In this document: piece after piece, positions 44,179 to 57,947 of the stretch | Layout: each line of letters begins with the position of its first letter | Numbering within the stretch: position 1 is the stretch's first letter | DNA from: Dirofilaria immitis | Lineage: Eukaryota; Nematoda; Chromadorea; Rhabditida; Onchocercidae | Direction: 5' to 3' | Assembly (NCBI GenBank): GCA_024305405.1 | Contig: JAKNDB010000068.1 | Coordinates: 5,199,501 to 5,263,500, forward strand | DNA: 64,000 nucleotides | Translations under genes and position numbers: made by a program | The notes under the pieces: model-generated | Databases searched by the model: none | What the model was told of the DNA's origin: nothing | The model's input: only the letters and a program-made list of their open reading frames with translations

Positions 44179-44208
44179 AGGAGAAAATTAATTAATGGAA
44201 ATCAATGA

Positions 44209-46298
44209 AAATTAAAGTTCTACAAGAAATGAGAATGAAGGAATGTGATTAAGCTAATTTCTGATTATACTTTTTATTTTACATTCCAAGGATATAATCT
44301 CAATCCCGTACTAGGACATAAGAGAACTAATGAGCGGCACTATTGGCTGAGGATACTTATTCAAGGTAGGGAAATTAAAAAATTTTCTTTATATGACGTT
44401 TAATGATAGAATTATAAGGAACTTAGAGATAGGAAAAACATTAATTAAAATACTTTTTGCTGGAAAAGTATAATGAAATAGATTGTATACAAATTTTTAT
44501 CATTTAATATGTATATGCTGCGTATATGCCTGCTTGATTATATGTCTGTATCAAATGAACATATATTTATGCTTCCACGACACATTATTTTATACGTTCT
44601 TTCTTTCTTGCTATTGCTATTTTCTTTATGACCCACTGTTAATTTCCACTCTTAGAAAATTCTTGATATAATTTGCAATGCTGGTTATAATGGCGATTTT
44701 ACTGCTGCCATGAGCAATTAATTAGCTTTTAATTAAGACTGGCAAATAATGACGAACTACATTCCTCTTGCAAACTAGATTCTCGGGAATCTCCGCAATA
44801 CTAGTATATCTTTTGTTTTGACATAAATATCCCCATTTCCGTTCATGCAATCACCCCTTCTTTAATAATTTGCAATATTAAAAATTCAAGAATTAACTGC
44901 CTCTGATTACTTAAATTTATGAAATTGTCTGCAAAATAATAGCAAAGATGAATCTATAAAATAACTTTTAACGTATTTCCATTAGAATTTTTGGTGATTT
45001 TGAAATAGCTCAGATAAAATTTCATTCAATTATAGTGGATTTATTATTATGTGAGAATTTCTCGAAACCAACTATTTCGTATACTGAATCAGACTTCTTT
45101 CAGCTTTAATCATAGAATTATAGTGAATGAAACCAGTTTCGACATTTTTATATGCCAATAACTGTACAGTAATCAACTGAATATCAAATATTTTCCTGAA
45201 AATAAAATGAGATTAAGTTTGCGCTGTAAATTTGCAAAAAAATGAATCTTTTCAACCTAAATATCTCTTCACTGTTTACTAGTATTATAACTGCTCTTTT
45301 GAAATGGGATATGATTATATGATGACTTTAGAGGAAGCCTAATCCACGCTGCAAGAGAAAGCGATTTCAAGAATGGCAAGTAAGACTAACAACAAATAGT
45401 AAAAGAGTTAAAAATTTATGGATTGATTTGCGGTTAACGAATTAAAGATTGTTAATGTTGTGATGGCTTTGTTAAATTTTAGCTTGGTCGACAGTAATAA
45501 TAAATTCTGATTAGATAAATTAAATAAACTTAACGGGCATGTACTAAGGATGTCGAATAAGTCGAACTTTCCATCCTGAAAACTTTTCATTTCTTTATCA
45601 TCGATTGTTTCTGTACAAAAAGTTGAAACTTCAACATTGCTATTGTGAAATATGACAAAAGAAGAACGACGATGAATTCTGCTATCGCAATTATATAAAA
45701 TGAAAATTTCCACTTGATCGTTGACGAACATTACAATCAAAATCTGCTTTATTTCCGATTACGCCTTTATCAGCACGAGCTTTGTTACTCTTTGTACGTG
45801 TGACACTGTCTTACATCTGAAGAATAATATGAAAGATTTTGGGTAATATACCGTTAATAATTGATAGCTATTTTTGTTATTTATTAACAATATATTCAAG
45901 AGATTATGTTAATCAAATTTCGTATTCGATATTAATTAATTCTAGACAAATAGCATTAAATTATATCGGTAAATGAACAAATGAAGAATTGATAATTCAA
46001 TAATAATTGTTACTTGTTAAATGCAAGCGATGATGACACTATTCTATAACATTGACTCCGTAATGTCCCAAAGTCAACAACTGATAAAAGTTATTCTATT
46101 TTAATCAGTGCAAGTGCATGTTCAGAATTTCAAACAATCTCAGCCAAAGCATCAATTATTTTTATTGCTATGCACAGATGATGAAAGATTCAGAAATCAA
46201 TTCGCCGGAATAAACTGATCATCTGATGCATTAGGAGTGATTGCATCTTAACAATTGAAATTAGAAGATGAAAAAATTTATTTTCAATAGCATATAAC
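44209..46298. other. intergenic region 3' of calpain-7
   Basis: No gene that I can support. A minus-strand ORF of 110 codons (45408-45740) has reasonable codon composition, but no splice partners, start context or family motif. The patch 46021-46260 is somewhat less AT-rich with no clear frame. Confidence 0.5.
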
Positions 46299-47336
46299 TT
46301 AATTATCATCATAAAAAATGACATCCACCAGATGCATTGGATATTTACGGAACTTTATGAATTGGTTGTCGCTTAATTTGCTGTCTGAAAAAAGAAAAAA
46401 TAATGTAATATTTTAACGCAATATTTTTTTAATATTTTATTGAATTTATGCCAATAAAATTAAAATTTCGCCTCATTTACTAAAATTAAATTAGTTGCTA
46501 AAATAATTTTGCAATTATTATTTTAGCAGAAATAGAAAATTTATTGAAAATACGAGATAAGAAGAGATGATTTATTTCAAAATGATTGTAATATAAAAAT
46601 CAATCGTAAATATGCGAGACTGTGTGATAGACGTTCTAGCAGTTATTCCAATCATCAAATAAAACAATAATTCTAGATTGCCATTATCGAAGCTAGAATA
46701 AGCTAAGCTTGCACAATTTAATTAAATTTAAATTCCCGGAAGTTTAATCTTCAAATAACGGCATGATTGAAATAGTTTGGAAATAAAATAGGATGAAGAT
46801 TACTATATATTGGAAATTTTTCGATTCATAAAAAGCCGATAATAAAATGAAGCAAATATACTAAAATAGTTAACTAATTATAGAGACTACTAAATTCTAC
46901 ATATGTAGATTGGAAGAAAAACAGAAATTAAAACCGACAAGAAAATTTTAAAGTTACATGAAAAAAACAATAAGATACATGTACTGCTTATATGAAGAAA
47001 TGATTTATTAGTCAGTTGGATTGTTTATCGTAACGTTTATGATAATCTGTCAATTAAGCATTTCGCTTGCAATTTTGTAAAACCATTTAGAAACTCATCA
47101 AGGAAATTAAGTTAAATAAATTCATCGTTTCATTCTTTTAAAAGAAATCTGCATAGTTGAAAATAAATGAAAAATAAATTAACCAATTGAATGCAAAAAA
47201 TCAAGCTCATGTATAAAGTATATCGCTGTTGTTGAAAGTTGGAAAACATCGCTCACTGTCTTCAATATCATATAAGCATAGGTCGTGGTACTTAAAATAT
47301 CCACAAGCCTCGTCGAATCCATCATTATTATTCCGT
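46299..47336 (-). CDS. two candidate exons of an unidentified small gene
   Basis: Minus-strand exon 47257-47336 follows ATAATCTAG and ends at a GTGAGC donor. Exon 46299-46384 follows a strong TTTTTTCAG and ends in TAA. The phases agree (1 to 1). Together they read about 55 residues, including DGFDEACGYFKYHDLCLYD and FRKYPMHLVDVIFYDDN, a hydrophilic mix with two Cys that does not look like random AT-rich translation. An upstream exon in the needed phase was not settled: the patch 47390-47490 is open in two frames on this strand and in one on the other. I do not recognise the family, and function is unknown. A chance join cannot be excluded. Confidence 0.3.
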
Positions 47337-50222
47337 CTAGATTATTTCATTTCACGAATTCCAATTAATAAAATAGCATAAATTTTCAAATTTGCCTACG
47401 GAAATCGTAGTAACTGGTGTACAGTTGATTACAATGAAACAAAGGGAATTTGCTATGCTTCCATTTTTTTCCGAGGATTCTCGGCTGTGAGAGTTATTCT
47501 TTGCTCTAGAGATTATTGTTGCTTGTATCTCTATATTCTTATTTAATCTGATCCTATTATTACAAAAAAAAAAATTGCTTATTGAATCAATGATTTTGTA
47601 TCTTGTGTTCGCAGCTGAATTTTTCCTGTAATCTAATATTTTTTCGTATAGAATTTAATAAATGTTTCACGAATTTAAGTTCGATTATAATTTCAATGAT
47701 TTTAATAGATTGATTTTATCAGTGAAAATAAAAAAGAGAAAAAGCCGGATGACTGTTTTTATCTATTGAGATCTCTAGAAATCATTGAATTACTTGTTCT
47801 CACTGATTACCGTTGATCCAATCGATGGAATTAAATTAAAATCCGAAATTAAAACATCCTTTCTGATGGTGGTATTTTACTTCAAAACTTCTCCACCAGC
47901 TCATATATTATTTTATTATGTATCAATTCTTAGATTTCCCGGAAAATTATGTGTATAATTACATAAAATTATTTGTCTAATTACATAGCTATGTAATTAA
48001 TTATGCGTATAAAAAAATTGTATGCGCAATTTTATATAATTTTTAACGACTAAAAATTGATAATTATAAGAATTTTGCTAGAAAATTATTTTTTTCTGAA
48101 ATTAATGTATAAAAGAAATTTTATGCGATATAGAACTACTTAGTATTTCAAATTTTTAAAGATTAAAGTAAGAAATTAAAAAGTAGAATGAGTTCAGAAA
48201 ATCAAAAAATGCTATGCCGAGTGTTTAATTAAAAGATATTATGGCTATCTTCTTTTGCAGGTATCCATATGAAATTATTTTTATAAGATATGAAATATTG
48301 GGCTTGGTACGAAATAATGAAAGAAAGCAAAAATTCATCGCATTTATTTTCATTTTCGTCATCTATTCTATTTCTTCTTTTAAAATATTACTCGATAATC
48401 CTCCACCTTTCACAATTGCAAATATATCATATTTATCTAACACAGACGTTATAATAAGTGGCATCCTTACCGTTTTGCATACTGATTCCCTCTTAAAGTA
48501 AGAGAATAGCTCGTTTTTCCGATTAACACTAAACTTTCCATTACCTGGCTTTACCCATATGCCAAAACTACATATGAATGTAGCAAAATTTTTTAAAATT
48601 TTTTTAAACAATAATAACCCACACAATTAATAACTCATCTATATTCTATATATATATATATATACTAAAATTAAAAAAAATTTGAAATGATTTCAAACTT
48701 GAACGATTAATCTAAACATTGATTTAATACTATATTTGATTTTTGTAAAGCAGTTAATAAAATACCACATCCAGATTTTGATCCTACTTTCCCTCAATTG
48801 TTTTTTTGTTTAAAAATTTTAGACATCAGATCAAATCGATGACTTTTATCCATTATATTTGAAAATAACAAAAGCAATAATCTAATCACTTCTCGTTTTA
48901 TCAGATTTAAACTGATTTTGTCAACAATAAAAGATTTTTTCAATAAACTATGAAATTGGAGAAAAAAAATCTTTGAATATCAAATAAATTTTAATAAATG
49001 TTTAACATGCAGGAATATGCTAATATGCTATTATTTTAGGAAATACTTACACAGTAACTTTTATACTGTAACTTTTCCTATGTTTATATCGTTTTCTATT
49101 CTGAACAATTATCAGCGTGATAATAAATAATTCGTTCGAATTATTTCTTTTATTTTGCATTAAATAGCCAGAAAAAAAAACCTTATTTTATGAATAATCA
49201 ATAATAAATAAGAAAAATTTTTGATTTTTTAAATTCATACAATGAAGCAGAAATGAAATGAAAGAAAGTTAGCGTTACTTGAACTCAAATAAATCAAAAA
49301 TCATTCATTCTTACGATTATCTTCTTGAATATCATAATTAAACGTATAAAAATTTAATTTATCAATCATCAGATTTATATTATAGCTTTTCAAATAATTT
49401 ACAAGAAGCATGCTGAAATAATTAATTAATTTTGAAACAATTTAAAATTTTCAATTGAATTTGAGTATGTATTAATTACTTTATTTAAAATATTAATATG
49501 GTACTAATAATTTTAAAGCAAATATTTATATAAATATATAAAAAATAACTATGCCATGTATCGAGAAATGGTGAGAAATAAAATCAAAAAAAATGTATAC
49601 TGATTTTTATTTGTAAGATTTGCCCTTTCTAACTTATTTTGAATTTGTTATTGCAATAACATTCCTTGGTAGTCAAATGATCTTTACTTCATTATTTTGC
49701 CAAACATTTCTACCCGGTTGACATCTGTCAGATAGATGATCATAGATTGCTATAATGATCATTTTTATTTGTAGTTATTAATAAATTAATTGTTTCTGGT
49801 CGCTTTTAGTTTCCTCCTCTTTTTTTCTTTCTCCTTTTTCATTATTTTAATGTTGAAATAATTCAAATTTATCAATCTTATTTCTTACTGCTTGCATTAA
49901 AAATTATAATAAATTAATTTTATACATATGTTAATAAAAATGAATTATCTAAATTACAATATAATATAGTATGTTTTAATATTTATCTATCAGAATTTCA
50001 ATATTTCATATCATAAGCACCATGAATGATACAATTAATCATTATTTAACACGATAAATCCTAATTATCTATCAATATTATTTTTTTCAATATTATCATA
50101 TTATATAACTGGCTCTTTTTCTATATCACTGTAATCTATCATCTTATTCTCATTCATTACAGTGAATCACTATAAGGTAAAAAAATTGATGTAAAGCAAT
50201 TATATAATTTAATTGCAGAAAA
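47337..50222. other. intergenic region before the transthyretin-like array
   Basis: Mostly AT-rich with no supported gene. The first 200 bases are open in several frames (see the candidate exons at 46299-47336). A short (AT)n run lies at 48648-48664. The promoter of the first transthyretin-like gene should be near the right end, but no motif stands out. Confidence 0.5.
48648..48664. repeat. short (TA)n microsatellite
   Basis: Run of about eight TA units in intergenic DNA. Confidence 0.8.
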
Positions 50223-50680
50223 ATGTTACAAATACTGATTCTATTCTTTTCCATTTTACCATGTACATATGGTGCATTCGGCAGTTTAATTGGTCGAACC
50301 CAAAGTGCTGGAGTCGAAGGTATACTTACCTGCAATGGGAAACCTCTCAGTGATGTACTTATCAAGTTATATGATGATGATAGAGGTGTGTTAAAAAACT
50401 TTTTGCTTATTATTTGATTGTTTTCCAAAATAATCGAATATTGAAAAATGAATTTGCGGAATTTAATTCATAGTACAGATTGCTGTTAAAGATTATTATT
50501 AAAATAGAATAAGTATTCGACAAGCATTTTTGATATCACTGCTGAAGCAATATAAGAATTCAAGCTTTAATTACACTAATAATATTATTGTAATTATTTT
50601 AAATTAGGAATTATAGCAAGTGGATAAGTTTTTTGTATATTGCAAAATTCGTTAGATAATAAGAAAATTTTTATGATTAA

Positions 50681-50719
<39 letters not shown>

Positions 50720-52196
50720 ATGTGTAATTTCGATATTGCATGCATGATTAAAGGCATAAATTAATTTTAATAAAATTAATAAATAATTGAAGTGTATTCA
50801 CTGGTAGAATTGCATTTGTTTCTTTTCAAAAATATTTACTTTATGATTTGAGTTATGAACCAATCATTTCTTTTTTGTTTTCTTCTCATCAATAAATTTT
50901 GAACAATTAAATTTTTGATTTAATTTATATTTTTTCTTTTTATTATCATTTTTATCATGCAATATAAATATATGATTATATTTGTCAATTGAAAGCATGA
51001 AATATTTAAAGTAAGTAAAATCGTATAAATAAATATTATTTGCAGGTCTTGATACGGATGATTTAATGGCAGAGGGTAGTACAGATAATAAAGGTCATTT
51101 TCGTATTTCTGGCTTTATCAATGAATTATCATCAATCGATCCAAAGCTTAACATTTATCATGACTGCAACGATGATTGGATTGTAATAATTTTAACTTGT
51201 TTCAAGCATTTGCTAATAAACAAAACTAACAAATTGGATTAGGAGATATCTGCACAATTACATGCATATTTTAATTTTTATTCGATTCATTTCTTTTTTT
51301 ATCTTCTTTTCTAATTTCCAATTTTTAAAGTTTCTTCGAAACAAAAGTTTGAATTTTTTTCTGGCGAAAAGAACTGCAACTTATTTCAACATATTAATTG
51401 ATTATAATTAAAATAATAACAAATATTTTAATCCCACTATTTCAGCTTGAATTTGTCTGCATTATGAGTAAAAAGAAAACTAAATTTTTGAAAGCTAATG
51501 ATAATATCATTATTTTATCCATAATACTTGATTAAAATCTATTACAACATCGTAAATCATTGATTTTTGGATATGAAACTTTTCATATTTTACTATATAT
51601 TTCCATCACAATATATTTTTTCTTTCTATGAGTTAAATCAATATTTGATTCAAAAATTTCGATTTATTTCAAAATTTTATTATTAATATATTAATATATA
51701 TTCGTAAATAAATCAAATTTTATTACTATATGTATAAAAATAATAAATTAAATAATATTATTGTGTATATATTTTTTCTAATGTCAGATTATTTCCGCAA
51801 ATAACAATATGTGATAATTATAAGATTAAAATTTATTCAAAAGATTTCTTCCATATAAGTTATAAATTATTCACAACTGTTTGAAGTTTTGTATAACAAA
51901 ATTTTGTAAATTTTAAACAAATTACTTTTCATATTTATAGCATAGTATTAATGAATTCACAATATCACATTTACAATATGCACATGCACTGAATTACAAA
52001 TGGTTCAAATTTTTGTATTAAAAAATTATCTTAATTAATCAACTTTCTCCTATTTCAGCCTTGCCAACGTAAAATTAGCATAATGATACCTGATAGTTAT
52101 ATAAGCAATGGGAAAACCCCAAGACGATTCTACAATGCAGGAAGCATTGAGCTTGCTGGTAAATTCAAAGGTGAAACACGTGATTGTATCCATTAA
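50223..52196 (+). CDS. transthyretin-like (TTL) family secreted protein, copy 1
   Basis: Three exons: 50223-50385, 51046-51182, 52059-52196, splitting at phase 1 and phase 0, total 145 residues and uninterrupted. The first 17 residues (MLQILILFFSILPCTYG) are a signal peptide. The TTL domain follows, with [40 protein letters not shown] and [11 protein letters not shown], ending GETRDCIH. The four Cys are placed as in the nematode transthyretin-like family (PF01060), a large nematode group of extracellular beta-sandwich proteins resembling transthyretin. Some members act in engulfment signalling, but the role of most is unknown. The ATG lies 4 bases after an ATTGCAG acceptor, which suggests SL trans-splicing. 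It is the first of three tandem copies. The first intron holds a CTG microsatellite. Confidence 0.95.
50683..50719 (+). repeat. (CTG)12 microsatellite in TTL copy 1 intron
   Basis: Twelve uninterrupted CTG units inside intron 1 of the first transthyretin-like gene. It is very GC-rich for this region, and likely polymorphic in length. Confidence 0.95.
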
Positions 52197-54458
52197 ATTT
52201 ATCGAATTGTTTTCAACATTTTAAATTTATTGTATAATATTTTTTTAAATTATACCTACTAAATTTACTAGTATATATGTTTTTATGTGGAATTTTTACA
52301 GCTAAATGATTAAGAAACTTTGATAATTAACTTCTTTAAGATAACTAACTGATTGAGAATCAATTTCCATTAAATTGTTTCAAAATGATCCGATTGATTT
52401 GTATCATGATCAAATTTCAATCAACTAACTTAAAATTTCAAACTGCTCAAACTTTTATTTTTCGATTTATCATATTCCAACTGATGATTAATATTTAAAA
52501 TTCCTGTTTTCATTATCGAATTTAAATCATATATGATGATGATTCATGATACATTTCATTATTATTTTTCAACTCATTCTATGCGAATGAATTTTCAAAA
52601 GTGCACGCATCTTTAATCAGTTTATGGTTGCTCCATAAGTTTTCATATTATCATATTGTTTTTCTGATTAGTTCAGGGATTCATATTGTATGACGATGAT
52701 AACATAATTGAATTTTTAAACATACATATTGATATATCATTATTAAGAATTTAATTAGAATTTTGTTAGTAATTAGTCTCTTTTTCTCCATATTGTTGAA
52801 ATTAAAAATAATGTTTTAAGTAATCATATTTTATATTTATTAATTCATTTATTATCAGCATAAACTGTAAAGAAGAAATATTAAATATATTCAATTTTAT
52901 AATTGCAATTGTGATTGAACAGTGAAAAGATCATTAAGAATATATTCATATAAATGCATTTTAATTATTGTTAACATATGAGGCTGTAAAAATTGATTTA
53001 ATTAATTAATCCAAACTTACTACAACTATGCAAGAGTATTATCTACACAACTTGGAGTTATACATATTGGGCTAATAAATTTCCGGATATGAATAAGTTT
53101 AGCAAAAAAAAATGGATATTTGATAAATTAAAACTTTTTCGTCTCTTCCATTTTAATTTATTATTCAACTTCCTTGGTATCATCTACTGCTTGAATTTAA
53201 TCCTTCAAAAAAAAATCAAGAAAATGTGCTCTAAGTGATTCGAAGTTTTACATTACAAATTAAATAAAATTTCAAATTGATAAATTTGATGAATAGAACA
53301 TAAGCGCTACTTTTTATTATTTTTATTATAACTTTTCTTTGCATAAGTAAATAAGCAAAGTGAAAAAAATGAATATAATAATTTCAGATAGCTGAATTTA
53401 GTCATAGTTTTATCCAAGTATGACAAATCAAATTATTAGTCTAATTTAAATAATCAGATGATACGACATTTCATCGCTTAGTTTGATAAATAATGAATGC
53501 ATTAAAATGCATAAAATTAGTTAATGTGTAAAGTTGATTTATCTGATAATTACTCCTTATCATTTCGTATTCAAAAATAAAAACTTTCTGTTAAGTGTTC
53601 AACGTATGAAGAGATTAATTGAAGCACAATTGAAATTGTGTCATTTGACTGATTACTAAATCAATAAAAACTGTTGCTAGCAGCAATCTTCTTCTCTCAA
53701 TCTTATAATTTCAACTTTTATTGCTTCATCTTTTCAACCTTTTCACGCTATTATACTTCGAACTTTCCCTATTTTCTTATTAGCAAATTACAATTTATCT
53801 TATTAGCACAGTTATTTTATTATTTATAAAATAGAAGTGAGAAAAGGAAGAGAAAATAATAATTTTGTTTGTTTGGAATTAACAATTTGATATGACGAAA
53901 ACTTAAATATATTATTGTTAAAAGATCAGAAATTAAATGAATGATTTATTAACGCAAAAATCAAATTTAAGCATTGTTGGTTAAATAGTCATTTGATGAT
54001 ATTTGATCAAAAATGAAAATGATATACTATAAATGAAATGTTAATAAATCAATTCATCTCACATTAATAAATTATCATTTTAATTATCGAAAAAAAGTTC
54101 TTCCCATACCAACAATGACTGATAAGTTTTTAATTAAATAAAAAAATAGTAAAAATAAGACTGTTTATAATTAATTATACTAATTTACTAAAAAATTTTA
54201 GAACATAAAAATAATTGAATAAAAAACTGAAAACTTAGACAAATCGATATTCCTGTCGATTCATTTTTAGTGCATATCTTTATTAACGTTTATATATATT
54301 ATATCTATAACATTATATCATTTTATTTTTAATTACTCATAATAAAATATTCCGCAATCTTTCTTTAATTAATTTGTTATATTTAATTCTAATGAAATCT
54401 GCGATATTTAAAAATTTCAATTGCAATTTTATTCGTTAACGGAATTTTTCTTAAGATA
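52197..54458. other. intergenic spacer between TTL copies 1 and 2
   Basis: AT-rich and without a supported gene. No further transthyretin-like exon remnants were seen. Confidence 0.55.
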
Positions 54459-55624
54459 ATGATGATACGGCAAATTTTACTGTTAACAGCAATTTTAATC
54501 CCATGCATCTACGGTGCTGTTGGTGGTTTAATTGGACGAACCCAAGCTGCTGGTGCTAAAGGTTATCTAACATGTAATGGACGACCTGAAAGTGGTGTAT
54601 TAATTAAGTTATATGATGATGACAGAGGTATCAATTTAACGGACTGAAGAGATAATAATAACTGCACAATTAAATAATATTCAAATTTTTTTATAAGTTT
54701 AGATTATAAAACACGGATTTGAAGCTATTTAATAGGTTCCTATGCTGACAATTTTATAAATAATGAATTTAGTCTTCGAAAAGTTGTAACAATTTCTTAA
54801 TCTAATTTAACCAGAGTAATAACTTTAAGTTTCTAAAAATTTTTATAGGTTTGGATTTTGATGACTTCATGGGTGAAACAATTTCCGATTCTCGAGGATA
54901 TTTCGAAGTTACTGGAAATAATGCAGAAATGACACCAATTGATCCTAAAATAAACATCTATCATGATTGTAACGATGGTTGGTGGGTATGTATTGGTCTA
55001 CTTATGCATTAATTTAACAAATTTATTAATTCATACAAAAGAACTAATCCATGCATTTTTAAAATTTCTCAAAAAAACCAAATTTACGAATTAAAAATTA
55101 AACGAATAAGTTTTTTCATAAATTGGACGGAAAAAAAGAGAAATAAAGTAGAAAGGAAGTGCTAAATTATATTAACGATCATATAGAATTAATTTTCTAC
55201 ATTTGGAATATTTTTACTTAGTATGTTAGATCAAGCATAGTAATATGCTGATTCGAAATATGATTATTATGATTAGTCAAATAAATCACTTTTTATTATC
55301 AATCAATTTAATCGGTCTGTCTAAAAATTGTGAAAGTAATAAATAATCCTTACAATAGAAAAGACAATAGAATTGAAAAAAAAGGCGAAAATAAAGTAAT
55401 TACTACTTTCACAATTTTTCTTTTATGAAACAAATTTAAATTTTAATTAAATAAAACGAAAGATAAATACAATAAATGTATTGCAGCCATGTCAACGTAA
55501 AATCAGCATTATGATACCAGATGAGTTTATTGCAATTGGCAATGTACCAAAAAAACTTTACGATATTGGAACAATCGAATTAGCTGGTGAATACAGTGGT
55601 GAAACACGTGATTGCATCCATTGA
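54459..55624 (+). CDS. transthyretin-like (TTL) family secreted protein, copy 2
   Basis: Three exons: 54459-54627, 54849-54985, 55487-55624, giving 147 residues with no break. Intron positions and phases (1, 0) are identical to those of the neighbouring copies. A signal peptide covers about the first 19 residues ([13 protein letters not shown] core). Domain motifs: [54 protein letters not shown] and GETRDCIH. The start has two adjacent ATGs (54459 and 54462). The first is chosen because it is 3 bases after an AG acceptor-like site. The second intron carries the second copy of a dispersed repeat. Like copy 1, it encodes an extracellular protein of unknown ligand. Confidence 0.95.
55274..55376 (+). 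repeat. dispersed repeat, copy 2 (intron 2 of TTL copy 2)
   Basis: Matches 23259-23358 in the same orientation with scattered substitutions and indels. The stretch AAAAATTGTGAAAGTA inside it (about 55323) is followed by its near-inverse TACTTTCACAATTTTT at about 55401-55416, so this copy can form a hairpin that copy 1 cannot. Confidence 0.8.
55322..55419. repeat. inverted repeat, ~20-bp arms
   Basis: The left arm is around TAAAAATTGTGAAAGTAATA and the right arm around ATTACTACTTTCACAATTTT. About 55 bases separate the arms. It overlaps the dispersed repeat and may mark a terminal inverted repeat of a small non-autonomous element. Confidence 0.65.
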
Positions 55625-57194
55625 TCATATTATTTTAGAATAATAATATTAATGATTATCATCGCTATGGTGATATGATAAAAAGTGAAAGAAAAAAAAG
55701 GAAGCGGAAATATTTGTATCATTTCATATTGCAGTTGCATAAACTATACTTGTTTAATTTTTTGATCAATAATGCGCTAAATATCGGTCATATTGATATG
55801 ATTTTGTGTAATAAAATTATATTTTTAAATTTTATAGATAAAAAGAAAATTCTAAAATTAAAAATCTATTACAAATAAATTGAATGAATGAAAAAAATAA
55901 AAAAGTACGAACTATTCGAATTGACAAAATCTCTGAAACAAAATTTACAGTTTTATAATTTATTGTAAAATAAGTAAAAAGTAAAAAAATTATTAATATG
56001 CCAAATATTGATATATGCAACGATAACTTTTTATTTCTAATTAATTTAATATTTATAAATTTGAATAATAACGAAAAGGTAATAGAAATTAGTAAAATTT
56101 AATAGTACTGCTAAATGGCATGACAAAATAATCATAACTTAAAATTATATTTCTCTAATAAATTTAAAATAAAAGATAAAAGGGAAATATAATTCAGTGA
56201 CAATATTTCGTATATCTCTATGTATCTTCTATGACTGATATTTTGTTTCATTGATTTATAGCTGAAATAAATTGTTTATTTGATGCAATTAGTATTTAAA
56301 TTATGTTACTAAGTATTTCAGTATTGAATAATTCAATTATAGTGAAATTTACAAAACTAAATTCATGAATATATGTGAATAAAAATCATTATTATAGAAA
56401 ATTTATTGTTAAAACTTGCACGTAATTTTTTGATATGTAAAATTTTTGATTACTTTTGCAGTATCATTATAATTGCATGACAATTAAATAAATAAGTGCC
56501 TTTGCAAACAGGTATATAATACCTTTATGATTCATGCGTATAAAAGTCGATAATTTCTTTATTACTTTTATCGTATCAGATTAATTTATTTATGGTTATT
56601 ACAGCAGCAGTAATATGAAATTCTAATTTAATAAATTAAAAATTCATTTCAACAGTGCTACATAAAAATTTCGAAATTAACGATTTTGAAGATCTACCAC
56701 GTGATAATAATAATAATAAAGTTTTGATTAAATTATTAGAATTTTGTTTTCTAAATTTATTTACTATCAAAACATGTAAATAAAATATGAAAAAGTCAGC
56801 AAATCAAAAATATTTTTCAAAAATTCATTTTTATTCCAACAAACATTTCAAGCATTTTCTTTACAATTAATGATAACATTATTTTGAATCGATAATTCTT
56901 TGTTCTGTGCAAATTGTTTGTGCTCTATTATCATTATCATCATTGCTATCATTATTATTATTAACAATAGTAATAATAGTAAAATAAACTATTGATTTTG
57001 AATTTTAAACAGTAGCTTAAAATCATTTACTGCAAAGAATTTTTAATTGTATAGTTTGCTTCGAATAAAATAAGCATTTATTATTATCATTATTAATAGT
57101 AATAATGATAATGAATTATAAACAATAAATAAATAAATAATTAAATCGATTCATTGATAAATAATATTGATAACAAAGAATTAATAACACCAGC

Positions 57195-57237
<43 letters not shown>

Positions 57238-57947
57238 TAAAATGCAAGTACTCTCTCAAACATGCATTAGTCATCAAATATGTTGATATTATTGTACCAT
57301 TATATTTAATATTTGACGAGTAATTACGGTATATGATTAATGCGACAACTTGTATAGAACAACTGTTATTCTATGATTCAAAATTTAGATGCTCGAAACA
57401 TTCATTTATCAAATTGTATGGAGGAAAGCCATTCCTTGTGTTTCGCTATTCTAAATTGCTTCATGTTTTTCATACTTCTAATATTATTATATTTATCATT
57501 TAATTAAGATTAAAATATCGCTGAAAATTTATTTAACACTCAATCTAGTTAAATGAAAATTTCATAATTAGATCAACATTTTTAATTGTTTAATTATTTG
57601 ACAGTATTTTGTTAATAATTACGAAAATTGTTTATTCATGATATCAAAAAAGATTTTGTTTATTTATTTTATTGAAATCTTACCCATTTTTATTCTTTTT
57701 AAATTACTTCTTTTATTTCAGAAAAAGAAAAATTACGACTAATGAAAGTGAAGTGAAATTTGTTTGCTTTTACCAAATTATCATATATTAGTTAAAGTAA
57801 TTATTAGTAGCGACTAGCTATGATCGTTTTTATAATATGCTTCTATATATTTATATATTCCTCTCAAAAATAAATTATAAAATACTTTTTTATTTCCAAA
57901 CTTGATGATATATAATTCGAAATTATTGATTTTTAAGAAGATTTCAG
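55625..57947. other. intergenic spacer between TTL copies 2 and 3
   Basis: AT-rich, with no supported gene. Short ORFs are low-complexity. An (AAT)n run lies at 57195-57235. Confidence 0.55.
57195..57235 (+). repeat. (AAT)n microsatellite
   Basis: About thirteen uninterrupted AAT units in the spacer upstream of the third transthyretin-like gene. Looser AAT/ATT-rich sequence lies at 56940-57120. Confidence 0.9.

Noticed and set aside
43888..44208. 106-codon ORF read to its own stop at 44206
   Set aside because: The first part is the true last calpain-7 exon, but the frame after the T5 run at 44034-44038 is shifted. The family C-terminus appears in the other frame and stops at 44085.
45408..45740. 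110-codon minus-strand ORF
   Set aside because: Codon composition is not bad, but there is no family motif, no acceptor or start context and no phase-matched neighbours. Not enough to call a gene.
47395..47535. Plus-strand stretch reading NRSNWCTVDYNETKGICY
   Set aside because: Looks coding-like with spaced Cys, but no acceptor lies before it in frame, and the minus strand is also open in two frames. Strand cannot be decided.
48241..48626. Overlapping ORFs of about 87 codons on both strands
   Set aside because: Low complexity and mutually overlapping; no splice signals or motifs.
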